Shown here piece by piece: positions 36,192-46,743 of a DNA stretch of 64,000 nt. The stretch is from NCBI GenBank assembly GCA_900635495.1, contig LR134136.1:1550001-1614000 (forward strand), in the 5' to 3' direction. Numbering within the stretch: position 1 is the first letter of the stretch; each line of letters opens with the position of its first letter. The stretch comes from Atlantibacter hermannii (GTDB taxonomy: Bacteria > Pseudomonadota > Gammaproteobacteria > Enterobacterales > Enterobacteriaceae). Under the pieces are notes generated by a model. That model was given only the letters and a program-made list of their open reading frames with translations, did no database searches and was not told where the DNA came from. Both the position numbers and the translations under genes were made by a program.

Positions 36192-36757
36192 GGTTTTTTA
36201 TTACGCTGACTGCGTTTAAAGCCGTAACGCAACAGCGCCACGCAGCCGACGGCCAGTGCTAGCCAAATCCAGTGTTTGAGGTGCTGGTCGAAGGCGTGCA
36301 GCCAGGGAGCGATGACTTCGCCGCCCAGGTAACCGAGGGTGGTGAACAACGTTGCCCATACCAGCGCGCCGATAATATTTAGCGGGAGAAACACGCCCGG
36401 CGGTACATGGCTTGCGCCGATCAGCAGCGGGCCAATAATGCGAAATCCGTACATAAACCGGCAACCGGGTACGAACAGCAGCGGATGGCGGGCAATTAAT
36501 TTTTGGGTGGCGGTGATTTTATCCTGATAACGGGGAAAGCGGTTTAACAGCCCTGCGCCATAGCGGCGTCCAAGCCAGTAGAGCAGTTGATCGCCTGCCA
36601 TCCCACCCAGCGCCACCATGAGCACCACCAGAGGAAAGCGTAATAATCCCTGATGCGCAGCTACCCCGCCCAGCAGGGTAATAGTCTCTCCTTCCGCCAT
36701 GCTGCCCACCAGCAGAGCTGCGTAACCATACTGTGAAATCAATGCTGATACATCCAT
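36182..36757 (-). CDS. yohD: YohD, DedA/SNARE-associated family membrane protein
   Basis: 191 residues. The DedA-family features are AEGETITLLGG near the N-terminus, GGMAGDQLLYWLGRRYG and the conserved FVPGCRFMYGFRIIGPLLIGAS with basic and Gly residues. The C-terminal helix is followed by a basic tail. DedA proteins are required for membrane homeostasis and some act as undecaprenyl-phosphate or phospholipid carriers; the role of YohD itself is not fixed. Confidence 0.92.
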   Translation of the reverse strand: MDVSALISQYGYAALLVGSMAEGETITLLGGVAAHQGLLRFPLVVLMVALGGMAGDQLLYWLGRRYGAGLLNRFPRYQDKITATQKLIARHPLLFVPGCRFMYGFRIIGPLLIGASHVPPGVFLPLNIIGALVWATLFTTLGYLGGEVIAPWLHAFDQHLKHWIWLALAVGCVALLRYGFKRSQRNKKPQD

Positions 36758-36959
36758 CGTTTCTCTGCATGCTCCATGTTGTTTAATGCCTTAAGAATAC
36801 ACCGGGTCATCCGGAACACCGCGTTTCGCCGCAATTTTCATGGCTGCGTTAAATTGTGCTGTTCAATAATTAATCACCACGACTGGATTATACTTAACTC
36901 AGATTGACCGGGAGCCAGCGCAGCCGCTGGCGTAAGCGTTTGACCAAACAGGGGGCGTT

Positions 36960-37548
36960 ATGAACCATGTCTTGGGGCTTTTTTCCCATCCTTATCGTGA
37001 AATGCAGATTATCAAAGGCGAAAACGAAACGGTTTCGCATCATTATACCCACCACGTTTTGATTATGGCGGCCATTCCGGTGCTGTGCGCCTTCATCGGC
37101 ACCACCCAAATCGGCTGGGACTTTGACGACGGCAACGTGGTGAAACTCTCGCTGTTTACCGGTTTCGCGCTGGCGATCCTGTTTTACGGCCTCATGCTGG
37201 CGGGCGTGGCGGTGATGGGGCGGGTCATCTGGTGGATGGCGCGTAATTACCCGCAGCGCCCTTCGCTGACCAGTTGTATGGTGTTTGCCGGCTATGTGGC
37301 GACCCCCCTGTTTTTGAGTGGTCTCGTCGCGTTGTATCCCATCGTCTGGCTCTGCGCGCTGGTGGGTACGCTGGCGCTGTTTTATACCGGTTATCTGCTG
37401 TATATCGGCGTTCCTGCGTTCCTGAATATCGATCGTGAAGAGGGGGCTGAGCTTTTCCAGTTCCACGCTCGCCATTGGGGTATTAGTGCTGGAAGTGCTG
37501 CTGGCGCTCACCGTGATCTTGTGGGGTTACGGATATCGTCTATTCTGA
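36960..37548 (+). pseudogene. yohC: YohC, Yip1-family inner membrane protein (frameshifted as given)
   Basis: About 195 residues with five hydrophobic helices, starting MNHVLGLFSHPYREM. A run of five G at 37442-37446, where four are expected, throws the frame after FLNIDREEG. Correcting it gives GLSFSSSTLAIGVLVLEVLL and ends GYRLF with TGA at 37548, as in E. coli YohC. The uncorrected frame runs on to 37670 with unrelated residues. Function unknown. Confidence 0.88.
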
Positions 37549-37721
37549 TGAAGGTGCATTGCCGGTTAAAACTGGCGCAATGCGCGTATAAATCACGATT
37601 CTCCTGTAGCGATAAAGCTGGACGCCGGAGTATCATGCCGGCGCCAGCTTCCAGTTATTCTCTAAACTGATGGAAGCGGTGTGCGTCCAGACGTACGTGA
37701 ATAATTATTTGATCGTAAATC

Positions 37722-38666
37722 ATGCCGACTAAAATCCGTCATTCACTCCTGAGCCTCGCGCTCATCCTGGCGATGCCGTTTTCGCCCGTGGCCATTGCGG
37801 CAAAAGCGCCGGCTGCACACACCGCCGCACAACCGGAAATCGCTTCCGGCAGCGCGATGATTGTCGACCTGCAAACCAATAAAGTCCTTTATTCCAGCCA
37901 TCCGAATCTGGTGCGCCCGATTGCGTCAATCACCAAAGTGATGACGGCGATGGTGGTGCTGGACGCCCATCTGCCGCTGGATGAAGTGTTGAAAGTCGAC
38001 ATCAGTCAAACGCCGGAAATGAAAGGCATTTATTCGCGCGTGCGGTTGAACAGCGAAATCAGCCGTAAAAACATGCTGCTGCTGGCGCTGATGTCGTCTG
38101 AAAACCGGGCGGCGGCAAGCCTGGCGCACCATTATCCCGGCGGCTACGGTGCGTTTATCCGCGCCATGAACGCCAAAGCCAAATCGTTGGGCATGACCAA
38201 CACCCGTTTCGTTGAGCCTACCGGGCTGTCGATTAAAAACGTTTCCACCGCGCAGGATCTGACCAAATTGCTGATTGCCACCAAACAGTACCCGCTGATT
38301 GGCCAGCTCAGCACCACCCGCGAAGAGATGGCAACCTTTTCCAAACCCGCTTATACCTTACCGTTTCGCAATACCAACCACCTGGTATACCGGGATAACT
38401 GGAACATTCAGTTGACCAAGACCGGTTTTACCAACGCGGCGGGGCATTGCCTGGTGATGCGTACCGTCATCGGTAATCGCCCGGTGGCGCTGGTGGTGAT
38501 GGACGCGTTCGGCAAATACACCCATTTTGCTGATGCCAGTCGCCTGCGGACCTGGATGGAAACCGGTAAAGTGACGCCGGTTCCGGCCTCTGCGCTGAGT
38601 TACAAACGGCAAAAAGCGGCACAAATGGCCGCTAACAGTACTGCCAGCGATGCGCAAAACGACTGA
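37722..38666 (+). CDS. pbpG: PbpG, penicillin-binding protein 7 (murein DD-endopeptidase)
   Basis: 314 residues. The signal peptide ends near PVAIAAKA. The active-site motifs are Ser69-xx-Lys72 (SITK), SEN in LMSSENRAA and KTG in LTKTGFTN. It belongs to the S11 (low-molecular-mass PBP) family and cleaves D-Ala-mDAP cross-links in the periplasm. The ribosome site before the ATG is poor, but the start agrees with E. coli PbpG. It is convergent with the GNAT gene, which ends on the next base. Confidence 0.94.
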   Translation: MPTKIRHSLLSLALILAMPFSPVAIAAKAPAAHTAAQPEIASGSAMIVDLQTNKVLYSSHPNLVRPIASITKVMTAMVVLDAHLPLDEVLKVDISQTPEMKGIYSRVRLNSEISRKNMLLLALMSSENRAAASLAHHYPGGYGAFIRAMNAKAKSLGMTNTRFVEPTGLSIKNVSTAQDLTKLLIATKQYPLIGQLSTTREEMATFSKPAYTLPFRNTNHLVYRDNWNIQLTKTGFTNAAGHCLVMRTVIGNRPVALVVMDAFGKYTHFADASRLRTWMETGKVTPVPASALSYKRQKAAQMAANSTASDAQND

Positions 38667-39221
38667 TTAATCCGGCAGCGCCCAGTCGCCCTGGTTGAGC
38701 GGGCGCTGCATAATCAACGTATCCCGCCAGTTACCCAGCTTAAATCCCACGCTGCGCAGTTGCCCGGCCACTTCAAAACCCAACTGCTTATGCAGCCGCT
38801 GCGATCCGGTATTTTTATCGCCGTCGCCGATGACCGCGATCATCTGCCGCCACGGCCCTTGCTCGCAACGCGCTATCAACGCGCTCAGCAGTTCACGGCC
38901 TATGCCGCGCCCGGTCATGCTGGCATCAACGTAAATAGATTCTTCCACGGTATAGCGGTAGGCCGGACGCGAGCGGTAAGGCGAGGCGTAACAATACCCC
39001 ACGACGATGCCATGCCATTCCGCCACCAGCCACGGAAAACCTTTTTCAGTCAGATGCGAAATACGTTGCGCCATTTCTTCGGCGACGGGCGGGATTTCTT
39101 CAAACGAGGCGCGACCATGTTGCACATGCCACGCATAAATGGCCGCAATAAGCGCGGTATCATCAGGCTGGACGTCACGGACAACTATAGCAGCGGCAGG
39201 AGCCACTTCGACTGCTGACAT
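38667..39221 (-). CDS. GNAT N-acetyltransferase, phosphinothricin acetyltransferase-like
   Basis: 184 residues. GNAT features are VAEWHGIVVGYCYA, YTVEESIYVDASMTGRGIGRELL (acetyl-CoA loop) and LHKQLGFEVAGQLRSVGFKLGNWRDTLIMQR. This end pattern is that of the Pat/Bar/MddA group, which acetylates methionine sulfoximine, phosphinothricin or related amino acids. GAGGA lies seven bases before the ATG. E. coli K-12 has none between pbpG and dld. The physiological substrate is not known. Confidence 0.85.
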   Translation of the reverse strand: MSAVEVAPAAAIVVRDVQPDDTALIAAIYAWHVQHGRASFEEIPPVAEEMAQRISHLTEKGFPWLVAEWHGIVVGYCYASPYRSRPAYRYTVEESIYVDASMTGRGIGRELLSALIARCEQGPWRQMIAVIGDGDKNTGSQRLHKQLGFEVAGQLRSVGFKLGNWRDTLIMQRPLNQGDWALPD

Positions 39222-39331
39222 TTTCCATTCCTCACGGCTGAGACAGGCCAGCGCGATGCTGGCCTTGCTGCTACTTTAATCGGAATTTTCTTAGCCTGAT
39301 AGAGGGGGGATCTCTTTTATTCAAAACGTCG

Positions 39332-41074
39332 CTATTTAGCCTGGTCGTGAACGCTTTCGCTAACCGGTTCCGCCCAATTTTTAAGCTTCGTTGTTTTCCC
39401 GATGCCGGGGTTCATGCTGTTTGTCGGGTCATTTTGCTTATAAAAGCGTTTTAATGGCGCCGGGGCTTCGTAGAGATGCCCCACATTATGTTCGGCTGGA
39501 TACTGCGCGCCACGCGCCCGCAGTAGTTCCAGCATCTGCTCTTTCAGCGCATGGGCGTCCACGCCTTTTTTAACGATGTAATCCTGGTGGAAAACATAGC
39601 AGAAGAAGTGACCGTAATAGAGCTTATGCACCAGCTTGCTGTCGATATCCGGGGGCAGGGTTTCAAACCACTCGGTATCGTTGCGGCGCAGGGCGATATC
39701 CAGCGCCAGAATATCCTCCACCTCATCGGCATGCACCGCCTGATAACGAATGGCTGCGCCCGCCGCGGCAAAACGATGTAAAAAGGCTTTGCTGCCTTCC
39801 TGGGCCGTACAGGCAAAGAAGCCGCCTTCCGCTTCGTTAAAGAAGGTGGTCAGCCAGGCGCGGGCCTCTTCAATGCCGTCGCCAGCCATTTTCAGCAGCA
39901 GGTGGTGTTCATATTTATCGCGCCACTGTTTCATGCGCGGCGGGAGATGGCCGGGAAACAGTTTGCCCAGCCTCTGCATGGCGCGGTCAGTGAAATGCGG
40001 TTTAAAGACTCTGACTTTATCCAGCAGCGCGTCAGTACGACCTTTCATGGTGAAGAAAAACGGCATCTTGTCGGTGCCAAGTTTGTCGATCATCAGGAAC
40101 GTGTCTTTGCCGTAGCGCTCGGCAATATCGTAAATGTCGCGGTGCATGTACTCGCCCGCGACCGGCAGGTTGCGGAAATTCGCCAGAATATGACGACGGA
40201 TTTCGGTCAACACTGACGCGTCATTGGTGCCGATATAAAACACCTGCTGATTTTTTAGCGCCGGGAAGGTATCAAGACGCACCGCGAAAACCGCCAGCTT
40301 GCCGGCGCAGCCGGAGGCTTCGAACAGGCGGTCCGGGTCGGCGTTATAACGGGCCGGGGAATCGGCGGCGATGTCGCGCACCCGGCTGATGTAATCGCTG
40401 TCTGAGGCGTTGCGGCCATCGTGGCGCACGTCTTCGGGTTTAACGCGGTCATCGTCAAGTTTGCCGAGTATTTGCTCCGGCGTCTGCCCCAAATCGATAC
40501 CCAAATGGTTGACCAGGGTGAGTTTACCGTCTTCATTGATGCGGGCGTACAGCGCCATTTCGGTATAGGCCGGACCACGCTGGATCAGCGCGCCGCCGGA
40601 GTTGTTGCAAATACCGCCGACGACTGATGCCCCGATACAGGATGAACCGATCACCGAATGCGGCTCGCGGCCCAGCGGCTTCAGCGCTTTTTCCAGGGTA
40701 TACAGCGTGGTGCCGGGGAAAGCCAGCACCTGTTCGCCATTATCAAGCAGCTGCAGTTTGTCCAGACGCAGCGTGCTGATAATCACTATCTGGCGATCGT
40801 AATCATTGCCGTTCGGCGTGGACCCTTCGGTCAGACCGGTATTGGCGGCTTGCATCAGAATGATTTTGTCGGCGTTGACGCAGGCCTGCAGGACGCGCCA
40901 CAACTCCAGCAGCGAACCGGGAAACACCACGGCCAGCGCATCGCCCTGTCCGGACCGAAAGCCCTTGCGATAGCGGGCGGTTTTGGCGGGATCGGTAAGC
41001 AGATGGCCTGTGCCAACCAGCCGGGTAAGTTCAGCGATAAAAGGTGAATTGTCGTTATGCGAGGTGAGGGACAT
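39332..41074 (-). CDS. dld: Dld, quinone-dependent D-lactate dehydrogenase
   Basis: 580 residues from the ATG at 41074 with AGGAG six bases upstream; a start at 41098 lacks this. The FAD-binding PCMH domain shows ILMQAANTGLTEGSTPNGNDYDR and VIGSSCIGASVVGGICNNSGG. The family-specific membrane-binding and cap domains follow, with AGEYMHRDIYDIAERYGKDTF and the C-terminal DPTNSMNPGIGKT. It oxidises D-lactate to pyruvate at the inner membrane and feeds the quinone pool. Confidence 0.95.
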   Translation of the reverse strand: MSLTSHNDNSPFIAELTRLVGTGHLLTDPAKTARYRKGFRSGQGDALAVVFPGSLLELWRVLQACVNADKIILMQAANTGLTEGSTPNGNDYDRQIVIISTLRLDKLQLLDNGEQVLAFPGTTLYTLEKALKPLGREPHSVIGSSCIGASVVGGICNNSGGALIQRGPAYTEMALYARINEDGKLTLVNHLGIDLGQTPEQILGKLDDDRVKPEDVRHDGRNASDSDYISRVRDIAADSPARYNADPDRLFEASGCAGKLAVFAVRLDTFPALKNQQVFYIGTNDASVLTEIRRHILANFRNLPVAGEYMHRDIYDIAERYGKDTFLMIDKLGTDKMPFFFTMKGRTDALLDKVRVFKPHFTDRAMQRLGKLFPGHLPPRMKQWRDKYEHHLLLKMAGDGIEEARAWLTTFFNEAEGGFFACTAQEGSKAFLHRFAAAGAAIRYQAVHADEVEDILALDIALRRNDTEWFETLPPDIDSKLVHKLYYGHFFCYVFHQDYIVKKGVDAHALKEQMLELLRARGAQYPAEHNVGHLYEAPAPLKRFYKQNDPTNSMNPGIGKTTKLKNWAEPVSESVHDQAK

Positions 41075-41273
41075 GCTCCACTCCTTGTGGTATGACAAAT
41101 ATAGGCGGTGTTAATCATAGTCCTCCCTTTGCGAGAAAACTCGGAAAGCGCCTAAAAATCAGAGCGCAAACACATTGCGCCTCTTCTTACGGATTTATCC
41201 CTGTGGCACACTGCACACCAAAATCGCATGGGCGGCTATGCTTATTAGCCGCATGACTGAGAGAGTAAATGGC

Positions 41274-43573
41274 ATGAAATGGCTTTGTTCTGTAGGGATG
41301 GCAGTCAGCCTCGCGCTGCAACCTGCTTATGCGTCATCAACGTTTGGCGAACATCCGTTAACCCCTGAGGCGCGCGATGCTTTCGTCACCGATTTGCTTA
41401 CTAAAATGACCGTTGACGAGAAAATCGGTCAGCTGCGGTTAATTAGCGTGGGGCCAGACAACCCCAAAGAAGCCATTCGCGATATGATCCAGAAGAGTCA
41501 GGTGGGGGGCGATTTTTAATACCGTAACCCGCGAGGACATTCGCAAAATGCAGGATCAGGTGATGGAATTAAGCCGCCTGAAAATCCCTCTCTTCTTCGC
41601 CTATGACGTCGTACACGGCCAGCGTACCGTGTTCCCCATCAGTCTCGGACTGGCGTCGTCATTCAATCTGGATGCGGTGAAAACCGTCGGACGCATCTCC
41701 GCCTATGAGGCCGCAGACGACGGTCTGAATATGACCTGGGCGCCCATGGTTGATGTGTCGCGCGATCCGCGCTGGGGGCCGGGTATCAGAAGGTTTTGGC
41801 GAAGACACGTATTTAACCTCCATCATGGGTAAAACCATGGTCGAAGCGATGCAGGGTAAAAGCCCGGCGGATCGTTACTCGGTAATGACCAGCGTTAAAC
41901 ACTTCGCCGCTTATGGCGCAGTGGAAGGCGGCAAAGAGTACAACACCGTCGACATGAGTATGCAGCGCCTGTTCAACGATTACATGCCGCCGTACAAAGC
42001 CGCGCTTGACGCGGGCAGCGGTGGGGTGATGGTGGCGCTGAACTCCCTTAACGGTACCCCGGCGTCTTCGGATAGCTGGCTGCTGAAGGATTTACTGCGG
42101 GACGAGTGGGGCTTCAAAGGCATCACCATTTCCGATCACGGCGCGATTAAAGAGCTGATCAAACACGGTACGGCCGCCGATCCGAAAGACGCGGTGCGCG
42201 TGGCGCTGAAATCCGGCATCAACATGAGTATGAGCGACGAATACTACAGCAAGTATTTGCCGGAACTGGTTAAAAGTGGCGAGGTCACCATGGAAGAGCT
42301 GGATGACGCCGCCCGCCATGTGCTGAACGTCAAATACGATATGGGGTTGTTTAACGATCCGTACAGCCACCTCGGCGCGAAAGAAACCGACCCGCAGGAC
42401 ACCAATGCTGAAAGCCGTCTGCATCGTCAGGAAGCGCGCGAAGTGGCGCGTGAAAGTATGGTACTGCTGAAAAACCGCCTCGATACGCTGCCGCTGAAAA
42501 AGTCCGGGACGATTGCGCTTATCGGGCCGCTGGCCGACAGCCAGCGTGATGTTATGGGCAGTTGGTCTGCGGCGGGGGTCGTCAAACAATCCGTAACGCT
42601 GCTGAGCGGCATTAAAAGCGCCGTCGGCGACAACGGCAAAGTTCTGTACGCCAAAGGTGCCAATCTCACGAATGATAAGGACATTATCGGCTTCCTGAAC
42701 CAGTATGAGCCGGGCGTCGCGGTGGATGAACGTAGCCCGCAGGCGATGATTGACGAAGCCGTGGAAACGGCTAAGCAGGCCGATGTGGTTGTGCTGGCAG
42801 TAGGTGAGGCGCAAGGTATGGCCCATGAAGCCTCCAGCCGTACCGATCTGACGCTGCCCCAAAGCCAGCGTGATTTGATTGCCGCGTTAAAAGCGACCGG
42901 TAAACCGCTGGTGCTGGTGCTGATGAATGGCCGTCCGCTGGCCCTGGTAAAAGAAGATCAGCAGGCGGATGCGATTCTGGAAACCTGGTATGCGGGTACA
43001 GAAGGCGGCAACGCTATCGCCGATGTGCTGTTTGGCGACTATAACCCGTCGGGCAAACTGCCAATGTCGTTCCCGCGCTCGGTTGGTCAGATCCCGGTGT
43101 ACTACAGCCACCTGAATACCGGACGTCCATATAACCCGGAAAAACCCAATAAATACACCTCGCGCTATTTCGATGAGGCCAATGGCCCGCTCTATCCGTT
43201 CGGCTACGGGCTGAGCTACACCACCTTTAGCGTCTCAGATGTGAAACTCTCTTCGCCGACGATGCCGCAAAACGGCAATGTCACTGCCAGCGTGGAGGTG
43301 ACCAACACCGGCAAACGTGAAGGCGCAACGGTGGTGCAGATGTATTTGCAGGACGTGACGGCCTCCATGAGCCGCCCGGTGAAGGAGTTGAAAGGGTTTA
43401 ATAAAGTGACCCTGAAACCCGGCGAAACCCGGACGGTCAGCTTCCCGATTGATATAAACGCGCTGAAGTTCTGGAACCAGAAACTGCAATATGTCGCCGA
43501 GCCAGGCAAGTTCAATGTCTATATCGGCCTCGATTCTGCCCGGGTTAAACAGGGCGAGTTCGAATTACAGTAA
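41274..43573 (+). pseudogene. bglX: BglX, periplasmic beta-glucosidase (two frameshifts as given)
   Basis: Glycoside hydrolase family 3, about 765 residues, starting MKWLCSVGMAVSLALQPAYA with a signal peptide. The nucleophile lies in GFKGITISDHGA, where the Asp is in place; C-terminal GH3 and fibronectin-III-like domains follow. Two one-base insertions break the N-terminal third: a G run at 41514-41519 (six for five; correction gives QVGAIFNTVTREDI) and near 41785 (correction restores the SEGFGEDTYLTS motif). It is divergent from dld and followed by a terminator. Confidence 0.92.
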
Positions 43574-43589
43574 TTTTCAGACACTTACC

Positions 43590-43616
43590 AAGGCCGGGAG
43601 ACCGGCCTTTTTTTTA
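43590..43616 (+). terminator. Terminator of bglX
   Basis: Stem AAGGCCGG/CCGGCCTT with a four-base loop, then eight T. Confidence 0.9.
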
Positions 43617-43670
43617 TCTGTATTTTCCTGCTTTATCTGCCACTTACCGTGCGTTGCGCTTAAATTTCAA

Positions 43671-43677
43671 CTACGCT
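43671..43677 (+). promoter_or_regulatory. Possible sigma-S -10 element of osmF
   Basis: CTACGCT has the C at -13 and TACGCT hexamer favoured by RpoS holoenzyme and lies about 40 bp before the osmF ATG. E. coli osmF is RpoS-dependent and osmotically induced, which agrees. Confidence 0.45.
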
Positions 43678-43718
43678 TTTTCCTTGAACCCTGCGTTTGG
43701 GTGTGATGAGGAAAATCA

Positions 43719-44627
43719 ATGAAAACGAAAATCTGGAGTGCGGCAGGCTTACTGTTACTGGCGACAGGGGCTCAGGCAGCCGACCCGGTTAAAGTCGGTT
43801 CAAAAATCGACACCGAAGGCGCGTTGTTGGGCAATATCATTATTCAGGTGCTGGAAAGCCACGGCGTAAAAACCGTTAACAAGGTGCAGCTCGGCACCAC
43901 CCCCGTTGTACGCGCCGCCATTACCTCGGGCGAACTGGATGTTTATCCTGAATACACCGGCAACGGCGCGTTCTTCTTCAAAGACGAAAACGATGCCGCA
44001 TGGAAAAACGCGAAAGCGGGCTATGAGAAAGTCAAGAAGCTCGATGCTGAGCAAAATAAACTGACCTGGCTTGCGCCAGCATCGGCGAATAACACCTGGA
44101 CTATCGCGGTGCGCAAAGATGTCGTTGAAAAAAACAAGCTGACCTCGCTTGCCGACCTCAGCCGTTATCTGAAAGAGAAGGGCGAATTTAAACTGGCCGC
44201 GTCGGCGGAGTTTATCGAACGTCCGGATGCGCTTCCGGCCTTTGAAAAAGCGTATGATTTCAAACTTAACCAGCAACAGCTACTGTCGCTGGCTGGCGGT
44301 GATACCGCCGTGACCATTAAAGCCGCAGCCCAGCAAACCTCGGGTGTCAATGCCGCCATGGCTTACGGTACCGATGGCCCGGTTGCCGCGCTGGGCCTGC
44401 AAACCCTGACCGATCCTAAAGGTGTTCAGCCCGTCTATGCCCCTGCGCCTGTCGTGCGTGACGCGGTGTTAAAGGCATATCCGCAGATGGGGGAATGGCT
44501 GGACCCGGTTTTCGCCTCGCTGGATGAGAAAACCCTGCAACAGCTTAACGCTTCGATTGCCGTTGAAGGACTCGACGCCAAAAAAGTGGCTGCCGATTAT
44601 CTGAAGCAGAAAGGATTTGTGAAGTAA
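43719..44627 (+). CDS. osmF: OsmF (YehZ), periplasmic glycine-betaine-type binding protein
   Basis: 302 residues. The signal peptide ends at GAQAADPVK. The OpuAC-type domain shows KIDTEGALLGNIIIQVLESHG, LDVYPEYTGNGAFFF and the C-terminal INASIAVEGLDAKKVAADYL-like helix. It binds a quaternary amine such as glycine betaine with low affinity in E. coli. It is the first gene of osmF-yehY-yehX-yehW, a complete ABC importer of the osmoprotectant type. Confidence 0.94.
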   Translation: MKTKIWSAAGLLLLATGAQAADPVKVGSKIDTEGALLGNIIIQVLESHGVKTVNKVQLGTTPVVRAAITSGELDVYPEYTGNGAFFFKDENDAAWKNAKAGYEKVKKLDAEQNKLTWLAPASANNTWTIAVRKDVVEKNKLTSLADLSRYLKEKGEFKLAASAEFIERPDALPAFEKAYDFKLNQQQLLSLAGGDTAVTIKAAAQQTSGVNAAMAYGTDGPVAALGLQTLTDPKGVQPVYAPAPVVRDAVLKAYPQMGEWLDPVFASLDEKTLQQLNASIAVEGLDAKKVAADYLKQKGFVK

Positions 44628-44651
44628 TCACGCCTGGAAAAAGGATGTCTT

Positions 44652-45815
44652 TTGGCAATTCGATGTCATAACCGGGTGATGCTGCTGCTGGCGATACTGC
44701 TGGCGGCAGCGCTCCTGTTACCGTTTGTGAACTACGCGCCTAACCGCCTGGTGTCGGGCGAGCCCATGGCCGTATCCGCGCTTTTCCCGCCGGGTTTATA
44801 TGGACTGCTGTTTGGCGCCTTCTGGCTGGCAGCACTCTCTTTTGTGTCGGGTCGCGGCGCGCTGATCGCCGGACTGATCAGTACCGAAGGCCTGTTTATC
44901 GGGCTTTTACTGCTGGTGGGCTATGGCGCGACGCACCTTGCACAACAGGGCAGCACGCTGGCGCGTACGTCGCCGGGCAGCGGTCTGTGGTTAATGGTGG
45001 CGCTGGCGTTGCTGATGATGAGCGATGTCATTAATCGTCTTACCGCCAGGCCGTTATGGCGTTGGCTGCTGTTGGCGCAACTGTGGGTGGTGCCGCTGTG
45101 GCTGTTGTTTACCGGCTACTTTAACGATATTTCCCTGCTTAAAGAGTACGTGAACCGTCAGGACGTTTTTAACGATGCGTTCAGTCAGCATCTGACGTTA
45201 CTGCTCTCGACCCTCGCCATCGCCCTGCTGATTGGAGTGCCGCTGGGGCTGGTATGCCACCGTTACGCCCGTACCCAGCCTGCGGTATTTTCTGTGCTTA
45301 ACGTGATACAGACCGTGCCGTCGATTGCACTCTTCGGGCTGCTTATCGCTCCGCTTGCCGGTTTAGTGGTGCTGTTTCCCTGGCTGGGCCGAATAGGTAT
45401 TTCCGGTATCGGTATGGCGCCCGCGCTCATCGCACTGGTGCTTTACGCCCTGTTGCCGCTGGTGCGCGGCGTGGTGGCGGGCCTGGCCCAGGTGCCGGAA
45501 AACGTGCTGGAAAGCGCCCGGGGAATGGGCATGTCTGACCGGCAACGTTTCTTTAAAGCCGAAGTGCCGCTGGCGCTGCCGGTGCTGTTACGCAGCCTGA
45601 AAGTCGTGGCGGTACAAACCGTCGGAATGGCGGTTATCGCCGCCCTGATCGGCGCTGGCGGATTCGGTGCGCTGGTGTTTCAGGGTTTGCTCAGCAGCGC
45701 ACTGGATCTGGTGCTGCTGGGGGTGATTCCGGTAATCGCGATGGCCGTCGCGGTGGATGGACTGTTTAACCTGCTGATTGCGGCGCTGGAGGCACAACGA
45801 CATGATCGAATTTGA
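44652..45815 (+). CDS. yehY: YehY, osmoprotectant ABC transporter permease
   Basis: 387 residues. It probably starts with TTG at 44652, because AAGGA lies seven bases upstream; the next candidates (GTG/ATG near 44676) lack a ribosome site. The N-terminal half holds extra helices. The C-terminal half is a BPD_transp_1 permease with QTVPSIALFGLLIAPLAG, the EAA-type loop AQVPENVLESARGMGMS and VQTVGMAVIAALIGAGGFGALVFQGL. It pairs with YehW. Its end overlaps yehX by 14 bases. Confidence 0.92.
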   Translation: MAIRCHNRVMLLLAILLAAALLLPFVNYAPNRLVSGEPMAVSALFPPGLYGLLFGAFWLAALSFVSGRGALIAGLISTEGLFIGLLLLVGYGATHLAQQGSTLARTSPGSGLWLMVALALLMMSDVINRLTARPLWRWLLLAQLWVVPLWLLFTGYFNDISLLKEYVNRQDVFNDAFSQHLTLLLSTLAIALLIGVPLGLVCHRYARTQPAVFSVLNVIQTVPSIALFGLLIAPLAGLVVLFPWLGRIGISGIGMAPALIALVLYALLPLVRGVVAGLAQVPENVLESARGMGMSDRQRFFKAEVPLALPVLLRSLKVVAVQTVGMAVIAALIGAGGFGALVFQGLLSSALDLVLLGVIPVIAMAVAVDGLFNLLIAALEAQRHDRI

Positions 45816-46743
45816 TGGCGTCACGAAATATTACCAGGGCCGGGCGGCAGTGGAAAATCTTCATCTCAACTTCCGCAAAGGGGCCTTTTCAGTCTTAATC
45901 GGCACCTCCGGCTCCGGCAAGTCCACCACCTTGAAGATGATTAACCGGCTGGTGGAACACGACGAAGGCTACATCCGTTTTGCCGGTGAAGAGATCCGTA
46001 ATTTTTCGCCGGAAGAGTTACGGCGGCGGATGGGTTACGCCATTCAGTCCATTGGCCTGTTCCCTCACTGGGATGTGGCGCAAAACATTGCGACCGTCCC
46101 GCAACTGCTGAAATGGCCGAAGGCACAAATTAATCAACGGGTGGATGAATTACTTGCGCTGCTCGGCCTTGATCCGGCGCAGTTTCGTCGGCGCTATCCG
46201 CACCAGCTTTCCGGCGGACAGCAGCAGCGCGTCGGCGTGGCGCGTGCGCTGGCGGCCGATCCGGAAGTGCTGCTCATGGACGAACCATTCGGTGCGCTCG
46301 ACCCGGTTACCCGCGAGGCGTTGCAGCAGGAAATGATGCGTATCCATCAGCTTCAGGGGCGGACCATCATTCTCGTCACGCATGATGTGGATGAAGCGCT
46401 ACGTCTGGCGGATCATCTGGTGGTGATGGACGGCGGCGTCGTGGTGCAACAGGGCGATCCGTTGCTGTTGCTCAGCCAGCCGGAAAACGACTTCGTGCGC
46501 GACTTCTTTGGGCGCAGCGAGCTGGGCGTGCGTCTGCTGTCGATGCGAAAAGTGAAGGATTACCTTACGCCGGGCCAGTGCGCGGGCGAGGCAGTGAGCC
46601 TGGATCTCACCCTTCGTGAAGCCCTGTCACTGTTTGTTGAGCGGCGCTGCGATGCATTGCCGGTGAATGACATAAGCGGGCATCCGTGCGGCATCCTCCG
46701 GTTCACGACCTTGCTGGAGGGACACCGTGCGTCTGCTTCGTGA
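45802..46743 (+). CDS. yehX: YehX, osmoprotectant ABC transporter ATP-binding protein
   Basis: 313 residues from the ATG at 45802 (an earlier frame start at 45778 lies deep in yehY). It shows Walker A GTSGSGKST, Q-loop IQSIGLFPHW, signature LSGGQQQRVGVARAL and Walker B VLLMDEPFGALD, with H-loop VTHDVDEA. A C-terminal regulatory CBS-like stretch follows (LTLREALSLFVERRCDALPV). It powers YehYW. It overlaps both neighbours, suggesting translational coupling along the operon. Confidence 0.94.
   Translation: MIEFDGVTKYYQGRAAVENLHLNFRKGAFSVLIGTSGSGKSTTLKMINRLVEHDEGYIRFAGEEIRNFSPEELRRRMGYAIQSIGLFPHWDVAQNIATVPQLLKWPKAQINQRVDELLALLGLDPAQFRRRYPHQLSGGQQQRVGVARALAADPEVLLMDEPFGALDPVTREALQQEMMRIHQLQGRTIILVTHDVDEALRLADHLVVMDGGVVVQQGDPLLLLSQPENDFVRDFFGRSELGVRLLSMRKVKDYLTPGQCAGEAVSLDLTLREALSLFVERRCDALPVNDISGHPCGILRFTTLLEGHRASAS

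Noticed and set aside
36894..37511. 205-codon minus-strand frame over yohC
   Set aside because: yohC on the plus strand is conserved and, after one correction, complete.
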